64,000 nt of DNA, taken from contig OY764867.1 in the NCBI GenBank assembly GCA_963668535.1, forward strand, positions 2,480,001 to 2,544,000, written 5' to 3'. The translations under genes and the position numbers were made by a program. Shown piece after piece: positions 52,608-61,455 of the stretch; the stretch's first letter is position 1; every line of letters starts with the position of its first letter. Source of the DNA: F22 sp963668535. Lineage in GTDB: Bacteria; Bacteroidota; Bacteroidia; Bacteroidales; Bacteroidaceae. The notes under the pieces are model-generated. The model searched no databases. It was not told where the DNA came from and saw nothing but the letters and a program-made list of their open reading frames with translations.

Positions 52608-52892
52608 TTATAATTCTTGGTACATGTGAATAGTCATTTCTGTTTCACACAACGCGTTAATCTGAGGACAGATTGTTGTAAAATGAGGCGTTTGACTGTG
52701 AATCTCAATGCTTTTTTCGTCTTTCCAAAATTCTATAAAAGCAAGTGATTGCTTGTCTTGTAGATCTTGGTGTAAACCATAACTAATGTTGCCTTCTTCT
52801 TTTCTTGAGCCTTCAACTAGTGGACGTGTTAACTCAATTAGTTCCTGAATTTTGTCGGCTTTTACTCGACAAGTTGCTACAATCTTGATCAT
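52608..52892 (-). CDS. Antibiotic biosynthesis monooxygenase (ABM/YgiN-like) protein
   Basis: With the ATG at 52892 (MIKIVATCRVKADKI) this is a 94-residue single-domain protein. ELIELTRPLVEGSRKEEGNI, YGLHQDLQD and FIEFWKDEKSIEIHSQTPHF match the ABM fold (dimeric alpha/beta ferredoxin-like), with the family's His at the HSQTPHF segment. Relatives are quinol monooxygenases or small-molecule oxidases such as YgiN; no cofactor motif is needed. It is divergent from the peroxiredoxin gene, each with its own promoter, which hints at a shared redox response. Confidence 0.88.
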   Translation of the reverse strand: MIKIVATCRVKADKIQELIELTRPLVEGSRKEEGNISYGLHQDLQDKQSLAFIEFWKDEKSIEIHSQTPHFTTICPQINALCETEMTIHMYQEL

Positions 52893-52940
52893 AATTTTAT
52901 ATTTTAATGTGATAATACAATTTCTTCCGTAGGAGATATA

Positions 52941-52972
52941 CAAAAGTAGTCTATTTCTACAACATTAGCAAA
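52941..52972 (-). promoter_or_regulatory. Promoter of the ABM monooxygenase gene
   Basis: Minus strand TTTG (52972-52969) and TACTTTTG (52948-52941) with 20 bp spacing. Confidence 0.6.
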
Positions 52973-53093
52973 TACTTAATCGGTGTAAATCTTGTGTTTT
53001 TTTTATTGGAGTGTGATGTTGAAAAATTTGACTACTATAGTAACAGTACTAATATGTTATAGAAAACGTCTATGTGTTTATTATTATTTTCTA

Positions 53094-53125
53094 TTTGTAT
53101 TTGTTACAACAATTGCTTATCTTTG
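53094..53125 (+). promoter_or_regulatory. Promoter of the peroxiredoxin gene
   Basis: TTTG at 53094-53097 and TATCTTTG at 53118-53125 with 20 bp spacing. It lies inside the upstream extension of the open frame and thereby settles the start at 53165. Confidence 0.65.
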
Positions 53126-53164
53126 ATGCATCAAAAATTAATAACACATTTAAAGAATTACATT

Positions 53165-53881
53165 ATGGAAGAAATGAACAATACACAAGTACATGCTATG
53201 CCACGTATAGGGGATAAAGCACCAGCTTTTGAAGCTGTAACAACTCAAGGTCCCATTAAATTTCCAGAGGACTTTTTCGGGAAGTGGACTATATTATTTA
53301 GTCATCCTGCTGACTTTACCCCAGTCTGTACCAGTGAGTTTATGACTTTTGGTAGTCAAATTCAAGAATATGAAGCTCTAAATTGTCAGTTAATAGGGTT
53401 GTCTATTGACGGTTTATATAGTCACATTGCTTGGCTGCGTACCATTAAAGAAAAAATAGATTTCAATGGCATGAAAGATGTGGAAGTAACTTTTCCTCTT
53501 ATAGATGATGTCAGCATGAAGGTTGCTTCTAAATATGGAATGATACAACCAAACGAAAGCAGTACTGCTGCCGTTCGTGCAGTTTTCTTTATTGACCCTA
53601 TGGGAATAATTCGTACTATATTATACTATCCTTTATCTCTTGGACGTAACTTTGATGAAATTAAGCGTGTGCTTATCGGATTACAGACGGTCGATAATTT
53701 TGGAGTAGCACTACCAGCCGACTGGCGTCCTGGTAAAGAAGTGATTGTGCCCCCTGCAGGATCTTGTGGAGTAGCTAAAGATCGAGTAGAGGGCAATGAA
53801 GGTGAAATGAAATGTTATGATTGGTTCTTCTGTACAAAAGAACTTTCTAAAGAAGAAGTGGAGAGTAAGTTAGGCAAATAA
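53165..53881 (+). CDS. 1-Cys-type (Prx6) peroxiredoxin
   Basis: A 238-residue thiol peroxidase starting MEEMNNTQVHAMPRIGDKAP. The active-site motif PVCTSEF gives peroxidatic Cys55, preceded by FSHPADFT; the long C-terminal arm (RPGKEVIVPPAGSCGV, then MKCYDWFFCTKEL) is that of the Prx6 subfamily and carries extra cysteines that may resolve the sulfenic acid. It would reduce hydrogen peroxide and organic peroxides. An upstream in-frame ATG at 53072 lies before the promoter and is not the start. A hairpin terminator follows. Confidence 0.94.
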   Translation: MEEMNNTQVHAMPRIGDKAPAFEAVTTQGPIKFPEDFFGKWTILFSHPADFTPVCTSEFMTFGSQIQEYEALNCQLIGLSIDGLYSHIAWLRTIKEKIDFNGMKDVEVTFPLIDDVSMKVASKYGMIQPNESSTAAVRAVFFIDPMGIIRTILYYPLSLGRNFDEIKRVLIGLQTVDNFGVALPADWRPGKEVIVPPAGSCGVAKDRVEGNEGEMKCYDWFFCTKELSKEEVESKLGK

Positions 53882-53899
53882 TTACGTTTTCATATGTAT

Positions 53900-53941
53900 A
53901 ATCCCTGGAAGCAAGCTGATGGCTGCTTTCAGGGATTTTCT
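53900..53941 (+). terminator. Terminator after the peroxiredoxin gene
   Basis: Stem AATCCCTG-AAGCA with TGCTT-CAGGGATT (53900-53914 with about 53923-53937) and a T-rich end. Confidence 0.8.
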
Positions 53942-53968
53942 TATGCGTTGTTTGATAAATAGTAAAGC

Positions 53969-54421
53969 TTAGCCAAATTCTGAATGATTTTTGGATTGTG
54001 CTTCGTTGTAAGTGAAATATATAGCTGTTCCTGTCGTGCATATGGTACCATCTGCTTTGCTAATTGTAACTCCTATTTCTACGAGGTTTCTACGTTGGCG
54101 TAGCACTTTACCTGTAATGGTCAATTCTCCGTCTGTAATATGGATAGGTGCTAGGTATTTGACTTCGAGTTTACTTGTTACTCCCTTGACCTGCAAGCGA
54201 TCCATAACCACCCAAGCTGCAACTTCATCAATAAGCAAGCCTTGAATACCGCCGTGCAGTACGTTCATCCAGCCTTGAAGTTCTTTTGTTGGTGACCACT
54301 TTGAAATGACATTTTCTCCGTCTCGATAAAATTCCATATGTAGACACATGGGATTGCGGGGTTCACAGGCGATGCAGTAGTGATCTGGATGCTTGTGCCA
54401 AGGATTGTGTATCTTTTCCAT
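53969..54421 (-). CDS. PaaI-family acyl-CoA thioesterase
   Basis: A 150-residue hotdog-fold protein. The N-terminal NPWHKHPDHYCIACEPRNP segment and WMNVLHGGIQGLLIDEVAAW (HGG motif with the catalytic acidic residue in DE) match PaaI/YigI-like thioesterases. It would hydrolyse an acyl-CoA, perhaps a medium-chain or aromatic one; the true substrate is unknown. It converges on the peroxiredoxin gene and has a TACCTTTG -7 element 28 bp upstream of its start. Confidence 0.9.
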   Translation of the reverse strand: MEKIHNPWHKHPDHYCIACEPRNPMCLHMEFYRDGENVISKWSPTKELQGWMNVLHGGIQGLLIDEVAAWVVMDRLQVKGVTSKLEVKYLAPIHITDGELTITGKVLRQRRNLVEIGVTISKADGTICTTGTAIYFTYNEAQSKNHSEFG

Positions 54422-54448
54422 AATTAGTTAACTTTTTTGAGTTTATCA

Positions 54449-54456
54449 CAAAGGTA
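54449..54456 (-). promoter_or_regulatory. -7 element of the thioesterase gene
   Basis: TACCTTTG on the minus strand, 28 bp before the start codon; no -33 box at the usual distance. Confidence 0.45.
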
Positions 54457-54526
54457 CATTCTTTTGTGGAGATATTGGTTGTGAAATAGAAATATTTAGT
54501 GGCAAACATTGGGGTACATATAAAGT

Positions 54527-54560
54527 AAGCCTGCTATTAGAAAATTCTTATAGCAGGCTT
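54527..54560 (-). terminator. Terminator of the GH97 gene
   Basis: An 11-bp perfect stem (AAGCCTGCTAT with ATAGCAGGCTT) 70 bp beyond the GH97 stop; the T-run on the minus strand is short. Confidence 0.65.
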
Positions 54561-54632
54561 CTCTCATGCTTATCCAAAGGTAAGCAAAATAAGTTGATGC
54601 AATTTATATTACATCATTTGTACGGGGATGTA

Positions 54633-56783
54633 TTACTTCTTAGTTATCTTTTTTAAAGAGATTGCAAAACCTCCAGACGCAGCTTCCCAAATTTTCAAAG
54701 TAGTCTTAGAGCTTACTGTACGTGTTGTAATTTTGTAGCTCTGAGGATTCTTTAGATAATCCGCATCTTTACCATCTTGGTAAATAGTCGCTGTATATCT
54801 TGCACCTGGTTCTAGAAAATCTAGCTTAATTTTGCAGGTACGTGGATTTTCATCGGTAATACCACCAACAAACCAGTTTTCGCTATTTTTAGCAAGACGG
54901 GCAATAGTCAAGTAATCACCAGGAGCAGCTTCCAAATATTTGGTATCATCCCAATCGATTGCTACATCTTTAATGAACTGGAAGGCATCCATATGTTTCT
55001 TATAATTCTCAGGAAGATCGGCGGCCATTTGTAGTGGAGAATACATGGTTACGTAAAGTGCCAACTGCTTGGTCAATGTAGTCATGACTTGAGAGTGGTT
55101 GTCATGTCCTAACCAATTAAGTTGTGTGTCAAAGATACCTGGAGTATAATCCATTGGGCCACCTTTGAGACGAGTAAATGGAAGAATCACTGTATGATCA
55201 GGATTGTTTCCACCGAAAGCCTCATATTCAGTACCACGTGCACTTTCGTTGCCGATTAAGTTAGGATATGTACGGCAAAGACCTGTAGGGCGTACAGCTT
55301 CGTGAGCGTTGACCATAATCTTATAATCAGCCGCTTTTTTCAACGCATACATATAGTGATTTACAATCCATTGATCATAGTGGTGTTCGCCACGTGGTAA
55401 CATATTACCGACATAACCACTTTTCACAGCAGGATAGCCATTGTCTACCATAAATTGATAAGCTTTATCCATCCAACGTTCGTAGTTGCGAGTTGAACCA
55501 GATGTCTCGTGGTGCATAATCATTTTGATTCCTTTGGATTTTGCGTAGCGGTGAATTTCTTTCACATCAAAATCTGGATAAGGGGTGATAAAGTCAAATA
55601 CAAAGTCTTTTGAATGACCGAACCAGTCTTCCCAACCAATATTCCAACCTTCTACCAATACTCCATCGAAACCATTAGCAGCAGCAAAATCGATATATTC
55701 TTTGACATGTTCGGTTGTTGCACCGTGACGACCATTAGGCTTTTCCTTAGAGTAATCAGTGACACCTAGTTTCAGACCAGTAGCATCTGTGTATGCCCAA
55801 GTTTTAGCTCCAGTAATCATTTCCCACCATACACCAATATATTTCATAGGATGAATCCATGAAGTATCTTTTAGTTTACAAGGTTCATTCAAGTTTAATT
55901 CCATCTTATTGGCTAGAATACCAGCAGCATTAGCACTAACCATAACGACACGCCATGGTGATGTTGCTGGAGCCATTAGATATCCCTTCTTGCCTTGTGC
56001 ATCTGGAGTTAAGTAAGAAGTAAATACAAAATTTTTGTCGTCTAGGTTAAGATGCATACATGAATAATCTACTAATGCAGCTTCATGTATGTTCATAAAA
56101 ATACCATCGTCTGTTTTAAGCAATAAAGAAGTTTGCACACCAGTTTCCGAAAATGGAGTTTGAGAGGTGTTTGGTGTGATTGCTTTCTTCATTTTACCAC
56201 GGATTTCTGAAAGACGACTTGTTGTGTACAAATATTCTTGTGTGTCGAAATCACCAGGAATCCACCAAGCTGTTAGATCACCAGGCATGGCAAATTGTGT
56301 TTTTTCTTCACGCAATACAAAATCACTAAGATTAGGTTGGCGTGGAAATTCGTAACGGAAGCCAAGTCCATCATTGAATAGACGGAAACGAACAATAATA
56401 TGACGTTTTGTAGAAGTCTGATCGAGAGTTACGGCTAATTCGTTGTAGTGATTGCGGATAAATTTAGTTTCTCCCCATACTGGTTTCCAAGTATTATCGA
56501 AACTAGACGTTTGAGTGTCACTTATAACAAATCCATCCATGAGATCTTTTTCTGGAGCTACTAACTGCAAGCCCAGTGTAGATGGTTTAATAACTTCTTT
56601 GTTGTTGAAATACAACGAATACACTGGAGTACCTTGTGAGTTCAGGGTAAAATCCATACGTAGAACACCGTCGGGAGAGGTCAACGTTTGTTTTTCTCCG
56701 GCGATTACTGATGCTGGAATACACATCAGAATGGCAGCAATCAGTAGGGTAAAAAACTGATTCTTTAAGATTAACTGCTTCAT
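54633..56783 (-). CDS. GH97 alpha-glucosidase, SusB-type (inverting)
   Basis: A 716-residue enzyme with a signal peptide (ending SVIAG), an N-terminal beta-sandwich, a central barrel and a C-terminal sandwich, as in GH97. Three candidate catalytic glutamates, E426 (MHHET), E495 (NAHEAVRP) and E519 (GTEYEA), are spaced 69 and 24 residues apart, exactly as E439, E508 and E532 of SusB (BtGH97a) from B. thetaiotaomicron. That points to the inverting, calcium-dependent subgroup acting on alpha-glucans, not the retaining GH97b group. No SusC/D genes are in the window, so it is a stand-alone copy here. Confidence 0.94.
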   Translation of the reverse strand: MKQLILKNQFFTLLIAAILMCIPASVIAGEKQTLTSPDGVLRMDFTLNSQGTPVYSLYFNNKEVIKPSTLGLQLVAPEKDLMDGFVISDTQTSSFDNTWKPVWGETKFIRNHYNELAVTLDQTSTKRHIIVRFRLFNDGLGFRYEFPRQPNLSDFVLREEKTQFAMPGDLTAWWIPGDFDTQEYLYTTSRLSEIRGKMKKAITPNTSQTPFSETGVQTSLLLKTDDGIFMNIHEAALVDYSCMHLNLDDKNFVFTSYLTPDAQGKKGYLMAPATSPWRVVMVSANAAGILANKMELNLNEPCKLKDTSWIHPMKYIGVWWEMITGAKTWAYTDATGLKLGVTDYSKEKPNGRHGATTEHVKEYIDFAAANGFDGVLVEGWNIGWEDWFGHSKDFVFDFITPYPDFDVKEIHRYAKSKGIKMIMHHETSGSTRNYERWMDKAYQFMVDNGYPAVKSGYVGNMLPRGEHHYDQWIVNHYMYALKKAADYKIMVNAHEAVRPTGLCRTYPNLIGNESARGTEYEAFGGNNPDHTVILPFTRLKGGPMDYTPGIFDTQLNWLGHDNHSQVMTTLTKQLALYVTMYSPLQMAADLPENYKKHMDAFQFIKDVAIDWDDTKYLEAAPGDYLTIARLAKNSENWFVGGITDENPRTCKIKLDFLEPGARYTATIYQDGKDADYLKNPQSYKITTRTVSSKTTLKIWEAASGGFAISLKKITKK

Positions 56784-56847
56784 TGTCTAATTATTTTAGA
56801 TTATAATAAATGGTATGTGCCTTCTTCTGACAAAGGCCTATTTGTCA

Positions 56848-56855
56848 CAAAAATA
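56848..56855 (-). promoter_or_regulatory. Possible -7 element of the GH97 gene
   Basis: TATTTTTG on the minus strand, 65 bp before the GH97 start; no clear -33 box. Confidence 0.35.
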
Positions 56856-56943
56856 ACGATAATAATGTGGGGCTCCATCGTTTGCATACAAAGTCTTACT
56901 TGTTTTGGGCTGCAATCGTTTTCAAAAGTTGAGGAAAAGCCCT

Positions 56944-56951
56944 ATATTTGT
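56944..56951 (+). promoter_or_regulatory. -7 element of the LTA-synthase-like gene
   Basis: TATATTTG, 40 bp before the start codon; the upstream box is weak. Confidence 0.45.
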
Positions 56952-56990
56952 AGACTGTAACTAAATTATTGTTCACTTAGACTTAACCGG

Positions 56991-58808
56991 ATGTTTAAAT
57001 TCGTTTTAAAGAACTATATCTTTTTCCTGTTTATAGGCCTTTTGCAAAAGCCTATTTTTATGCTATATCATTATAAAATGATGCCCATTCATAAAGTATT
57101 TGATGTTATGTTTAATGGCATACCTCATGATTTAGCTGTTGCAGGATATCTTAGTGCTATTCCACTATTTGCTTTAATCATTCGTCAATGGTGGCGTAGC
57201 GACTGGCTGTTGCTTTTTCAGCGTACTTATTTGTGGATTGTGGCGCTAACTGTAGGTGGTATATATGCTACTGACATGGTGTTATATACCCAGCGTGATT
57301 ACAGACTAGATTTGTATAGCAGTGGACCTGCAGTTTCTACAGGACAGGTTGTGTGGATTGTTTTTTTAGCGATTGTTTACGCGATTCTTATTTATCAGAT
57401 AGGGCGTAAGTTACTGATTGATACCATGGTGCATCTTGAAGATACTCGTCATGAGTATACACACCGAATTATTCAAAGTGCATTGGGATTGCTCTTAATG
57501 GGTATCATCTTTATTCCTATACGTGGCGGATTTGGTACATCAGTAATGAATAGTGGAATTGTCTTTTTTAGTACAAATAAAGAACTTAACCATGCAGCCT
57601 TAAACCCATGTTTTACGTTGGTTGAGTCTTTGGTTCATCCAAAAGATTTTTCGTCAGAATATCGTTTCTTTGAAGATGGCGATAAAGTTTCTGAGATGTT
57701 GATGCCTTTGCAACCATCTCCTTTAGATCCTAATACTTCCTCTTTGTTCAAGGTGTCGAGACCGAATATTGTATTTATTATGATTGATGGAGCCATGGCG
57801 CAGGCTATGGCTAGTTTGTCACACAAACCATTCTTACATGAGAATGTATTAGTACATCTTGATAGCATTGCTCAGACTGGGGTGAATTTTACAAACTTCT
57901 ATGCCAACAGTTATTCTAGTCAACGTAGTTTGATGCCTATATTTAGTGGATTACCTGCATTGCCTAGAGCAGTTATGATCAATTATCCACACATGTATCA
58001 GGGCATGCCGTCTTGGCCAAAGTTATTAAAGGACGAGGGATATCAAATCGAATACTACTATGGCGGTGATGTCAATTATAAGAACATGCGTGCCTATGCT
58101 CGAACTATGGGTTTCCGTCGTTTGGTGAGTGATAGTTATTTTTCGATGTCTGCTCAAGCATCCAATAGGCGTGGTATTTATGATGAACTCCTCTTTAGAA
58201 AAGTGATGAGTAGTCTCAAACCAAGTAAACAAAAAGAACCATTTTTGCGTGTTGTGCAAACAGCTATATGCGGCGCTCCTTATTCTGTACCTTTCCGTCG
58301 TAAGGGTTTGGATAAACCAATGAACGCTTTGGCTTATTCAGACTCTTGTGTCGCTGATTTTCTACAACAGTTGAAGGAGACAAAATTCTGGAATAACACA
58401 TTGGTGTTGATTTCATCAGACAGTCCGCTGCGTTACCCTAAGTATATGGAAGAGGATTGCTCTCAACGTTATCAAATTCCGTTGATCTTAACTGGAGGAG
58501 CCCTTAAAAAGGGAGGACTTACTGTTGATACATATGGATCACAACAAGATTTGGCTGCTACACTTTTTGCTCAGATGGGTATGTCTCATGATGATTTCCC
58601 TTTCTCTCAGAATTTGTTGGATAGTACGCGCAATCATTTTGCATTTTTTACAAGTCAGGATGCATTTGGTCTTGTGACACCCAAAGGTGAAGTTATATAT
58701 AATGTCAAAACGAATGGAGCTACGGGTGATCTTAAAGATAAAAAAATATGGATTCAAAGAGGTAAGGCGCTCTTACAAGGAGTGAGTGATGTCTTTGCAC
58801 CTATGTAG
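56991..58808 (+). CDS. LTA-synthase/sulfatase-like membrane protein, probably catalytically inactive
   Basis: A 605-residue protein with five N-terminal membrane helices (about residues 5-25, 45-62, 75-93, 115-135, 160-178) and a C-terminal sulfatase-fold domain of the lipoteichoic-acid-synthase type, normally a metal-dependent phosphoglycerol or phosphoethanolamine transferase. Here several positions differ: the usual metal-binding E-S/T after the first strand is DGAMAQ; the nucleophile segment reads YSSQRSLMP; the SSHEPF block is replaced by AICGAPYSVPF; and the D-H-G metal motif reads SSDSPLRYP. The overall fold (VDTYGSQQDLAATLFAQMG) is intact. I infer a pseudoenzyme or a strongly altered activity. 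Convergence with the nearby pepT is absent; they are co-directional. Confidence 0.88.
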   Translation: MFKFVLKNYIFFLFIGLLQKPIFMLYHYKMMPIHKVFDVMFNGIPHDLAVAGYLSAIPLFALIIRQWWRSDWLLLFQRTYLWIVALTVGGIYATDMVLYTQRDYRLDLYSSGPAVSTGQVVWIVFLAIVYAILIYQIGRKLLIDTMVHLEDTRHEYTHRIIQSALGLLLMGIIFIPIRGGFGTSVMNSGIVFFSTNKELNHAALNPCFTLVESLVHPKDFSSEYRFFEDGDKVSEMLMPLQPSPLDPNTSSLFKVSRPNIVFIMIDGAMAQAMASLSHKPFLHENVLVHLDSIAQTGVNFTNFYANSYSSQRSLMPIFSGLPALPRAVMINYPHMYQGMPSWPKLLKDEGYQIEYYYGGDVNYKNMRAYARTMGFRRLVSDSYFSMSAQASNRRGIYDELLFRKVMSSLKPSKQKEPFLRVVQTAICGAPYSVPFRRKGLDKPMNALAYSDSCVADFLQQLKETKFWNNTLVLISSDSPLRYPKYMEEDCSQRYQIPLILTGGALKKGGLTVDTYGSQQDLAATLFAQMGMSHDDFPFSQNLLDSTRNHFAFFTSQDAFGLVTPKGEVIYNVKTNGATGDLKDKKIWIQRGKALLQGVSDVFAPM

Positions 58809-58828
58809 GATGAAAAAGACTTATTTCT

Positions 58829-58859
58829 TTTGTGAATCGGTATGGAACTAGTATATTTA
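58829..58859 (+). promoter_or_regulatory. Probable promoter of pepT
   Basis: TTTG at 58829-58832 and TATATTTA at 58852-58859 (last base differs from TAnnTTTG) with 19 bp spacing; start codon 29 bp downstream. Confidence 0.5.
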
Positions 58860-58887
58860 CAACAACAAAATTTAAACCGAAGATATT

Positions 58888-60114
58888 ATGGATAAAATCG
58901 TAGAGCGCTTTATTACATATGCAAAGCGCTACACTCAAAGTGACGAACTCACTAATATGACTCCATCAACTCCTGGACAAATGGAGTTTGCTGTTCTGCT
59001 TAAAGAAGAGCTAGAGTCCATGGGATTAGAAGAGATTAGTTTGGATGACAATGGATACTTGTTCGCAACCCTACCAGCGAATTCAAACAAAGACTTGCCT
59101 ACTATTGGCTTTATTGCACACATGGATACCAGTCCCGATTTGACAGGCAAAAATGTGCAACCACGCATTGTAGAAAATTATGATGGAAGTGACATTGTTT
59201 TGAACGAAGAGCACAATATAGTAATGGCTGTGGCACAATTTCCAGAATTGTTAGATCATAAAGGAGAAGATATTATCGTGACCAATGGGCTTACACTTTT
59301 GGGTGCAGATGATAAAGCAGGAATTGCTGAAATTGTATCTGGTGTTGAGTATTTGATGAGTCATCCAGAGATTGAACATGGCAAGATTCGTATTGGGTTT
59401 ACTCCTGATGAAGAAATAGGACAGGGTGCAGACCATTTTGATGTTGAGAAGTTTGGTGCAGACTGGGCATATACTTTCGATGGTGGCGAGCTAGGAGAAT
59501 TGGAATATGAGAACTTCAATGCTGCTGGTGCAAAAATTACTTTTAAGGGACGTAATGTACACCCAGGATATGCACGTCACAAGATGTTGAATTCTATGCG
59601 CATTGCCAATCAGTTTATGTCAATGATACCGCGATGGGAAACCCCAGAACATACACAAGGTTATGAAGGTTTCTATCATTTGATTAAAATGACTGGTAGC
59701 GTAGAAGAAACGACTTTACAGTATATTATTCGTGATCATGATCGCCAGAAGTTCGAAAGTCGCAAACGTGAGTTTGAGCATTTGAGTCACAAGATTAATA
59801 GTGAATTTGGTGCGGATTGTTCTGTTGTTGAAATCAAAGACCAATATTATAATATGCGTGAGCAAGTGGAACCAGTTATGCATATTGTGGACTTGGCTCA
59901 TGAAGCGATGAAAGCCGTGGGAGTACCCCCCAATGTTAAACCAATTCGTGGCGGTACAGATGGAGCACGTTTGAGCTTTATGGGCTTGCCTTGTCCCAAC
60001 ATATTTGCTGGTGGATTGAATTTCCATGGACGTTTTGAATGTTTGCCTATTCCTAATCTTAAGAAAGCCATGGATGTCATGGTGAAGATTGTGGAATTGT
60101 CTGCAAAGCAATAA
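58888..60114 (+). CDS. pepT: Peptidase T (tripeptide aminopeptidase)
   Basis: A 408-residue M20 metallopeptidase that removes the N-terminal residue of tripeptides. Zinc-site motifs: GFIAHMDTSPD, GADDKAGIAEIVSG, FTPDEEIGQGADHFD, and near the end PIRGGTDGARLSFMGLPCPN and FHGRFE. The lid/dimerisation domain lies at about residues 205-315. The length and GADDKAG motif are those of PepT rather than other M20 enzymes. It probably has its own promoter. Confidence 0.96.
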   Translation: MDKIVERFITYAKRYTQSDELTNMTPSTPGQMEFAVLLKEELESMGLEEISLDDNGYLFATLPANSNKDLPTIGFIAHMDTSPDLTGKNVQPRIVENYDGSDIVLNEEHNIVMAVAQFPELLDHKGEDIIVTNGLTLLGADDKAGIAEIVSGVEYLMSHPEIEHGKIRIGFTPDEEIGQGADHFDVEKFGADWAYTFDGGELGELEYENFNAAGAKITFKGRNVHPGYARHKMLNSMRIANQFMSMIPRWETPEHTQGYEGFYHLIKMTGSVEETTLQYIIRDHDRQKFESRKREFEHLSHKINSEFGADCSVVEIKDQYYNMREQVEPVMHIVDLAHEAMKAVGVPPNVKPIRGGTDGARLSFMGLPCPNIFAGGLNFHGRFECLPIPNLKKAMDVMVKIVELSAKQ

Positions 60115-60282
60115 AATACGGCGCAGATTGATGCGCTACTTTATGCTCTATTGTTTGGGTAGCGAATGAAGAATTCGGTACTAAACAATAGGGCATATAT
60201 CAATAAAAAACACATGTACTCCCGTGAGGGAGAACGTATATCTTTTGAAAAACAATATAACCAATATCTAATGAATAGAACT

Positions 60283-61371
60283 ATGAACAAAAGAACTTCT
60301 TTTTACAACAAGCACGTAGCGCTCGGAGCCAAAATGTGCCCTTTTGCAGGTTGGGATATGCCTATTGAGTATTCTGGTATTATCGATGAACATATGACAG
60401 TTGTCGAAGGCGTCGGTGTATTTGATGTCTCTCATATGGGTGAGTTTTGGGTTAAAGGACGCTATGCTTTTTCTCTATTGCAACGAATAACAAGCAATGA
60501 TATCTCTGCTTTGGAAATAGGAAAAATCCAATATTCTACTCTATTGCACGAAAATGGAGGTATTGTTGATGATTTGTTGGTCTATATGTATGATATCGAA
60601 AAATATCTTCTAGTGGTTAATGCAGCCAATATTGACAAAGATTGGGAGCATATCAATAAGCAAAATGTAGAACATGCGGAACTCGAAAATGCCTCTGATT
60701 GGATGGCTCAGTTATCCATTCAAGGCCCTAAAGCCATTGATGTATTAGCAAAACTAGTGGATGTTGATTTGAGCAAAATTCCTTATTATCATTTTACTGT
60801 GGGGAGTTTGGCTGGAGTTGATAATGTCATTATCTCAAATACAGGTTACACCGGATGTGGCGGATTTGAAGTTTATTTTTATCCCGAACAGAGTAAGATT
60901 ATTTGGAATGCCATTTTTGAAGTTGGCAAGGAATATGGTATAAAACCAATTGGACTTGGAGCTAGAGATACATTGCGTTTAGAAGCTGGATTTTGTTTAT
61001 ATGGACACGAGTTGAACGACCATATAACCCCTATAGAGGCAGGTCTTGGTTGGATTACCAAGTTTGTCGATGATAAACCTTTCTTGGGACGTGAACGTAT
61101 GGAAAAGCAGAAAGAGGAAGGAGTGGCACGCCGTTTAGTTGGTATAGAGCTTCAAGAGAAAGGCATCCCGCGTGAAGGGTATCCTATTGTTGATAAAAAT
61201 GGACAAGAGATTGGTGTCGTGACTTCGGGTACTATGTCTCCTATACGTAAGGTGGGTATTGCTATGGGATATATAGACGTACCAATGAATAAGGTGGGTA
61301 CGGAAGTGATGGTCCAGATTCGCAAGCGTAACATACCTGCACTGGTTGTTAAACCAGGTTTTAGAAAATAA
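60283..61371 (+). CDS. gcvT: Glycine cleavage system T protein (aminomethyltransferase)
   Basis: With the ATG at 60283 (MNKRTSFYNKHVALGAKMCP) it has 362 residues, the usual size. The protein transfers the methylene group of glycine from the lipoylated H protein to tetrahydrofolate, releasing ammonia. Motifs: FAGWDMPIEYSG, VFDVSHMGEFWVKG, NTGYTGCGGFEVYF, GLGARDTLRLEAGFCLYG and VTSGTMSPIRKVGIAMGYI. The frame opens earlier, at 60166, but that extension has no family similarity. Other gcv genes are not in the window. It could use glycine from the Tdh-Kbl pathway. Confidence 0.95.
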   Translation: MNKRTSFYNKHVALGAKMCPFAGWDMPIEYSGIIDEHMTVVEGVGVFDVSHMGEFWVKGRYAFSLLQRITSNDISALEIGKIQYSTLLHENGGIVDDLLVYMYDIEKYLLVVNAANIDKDWEHINKQNVEHAELENASDWMAQLSIQGPKAIDVLAKLVDVDLSKIPYYHFTVGSLAGVDNVIISNTGYTGCGGFEVYFYPEQSKIIWNAIFEVGKEYGIKPIGLGARDTLRLEAGFCLYGHELNDHITPIEAGLGWITKFVDDKPFLGRERMEKQKEEGVARRLVGIELQEKGIPREGYPIVDKNGQEIGVVTSGTMSPIRKVGIAMGYIDVPMNKVGTEVMVQIRKRNIPALVVKPGFRK

Positions 61372-61393
61372 GACGTACATATTTACATATATA

Positions 61394-61440
61394 AAATGAG
61401 CTAGATGTATCTACAATACACGCTAGCTCATTTCTTTTTC
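61394..61440 (+). terminator. Terminator of gcvT
   Basis: An 11-bp outer stem (AAATGAGCTAG with CTAGCTCATTT) plus an inner TGTA/TACA pairing, then a T-run. Confidence 0.82.
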
Positions 61441-61455
61441 TTCATTGTAAAAATA

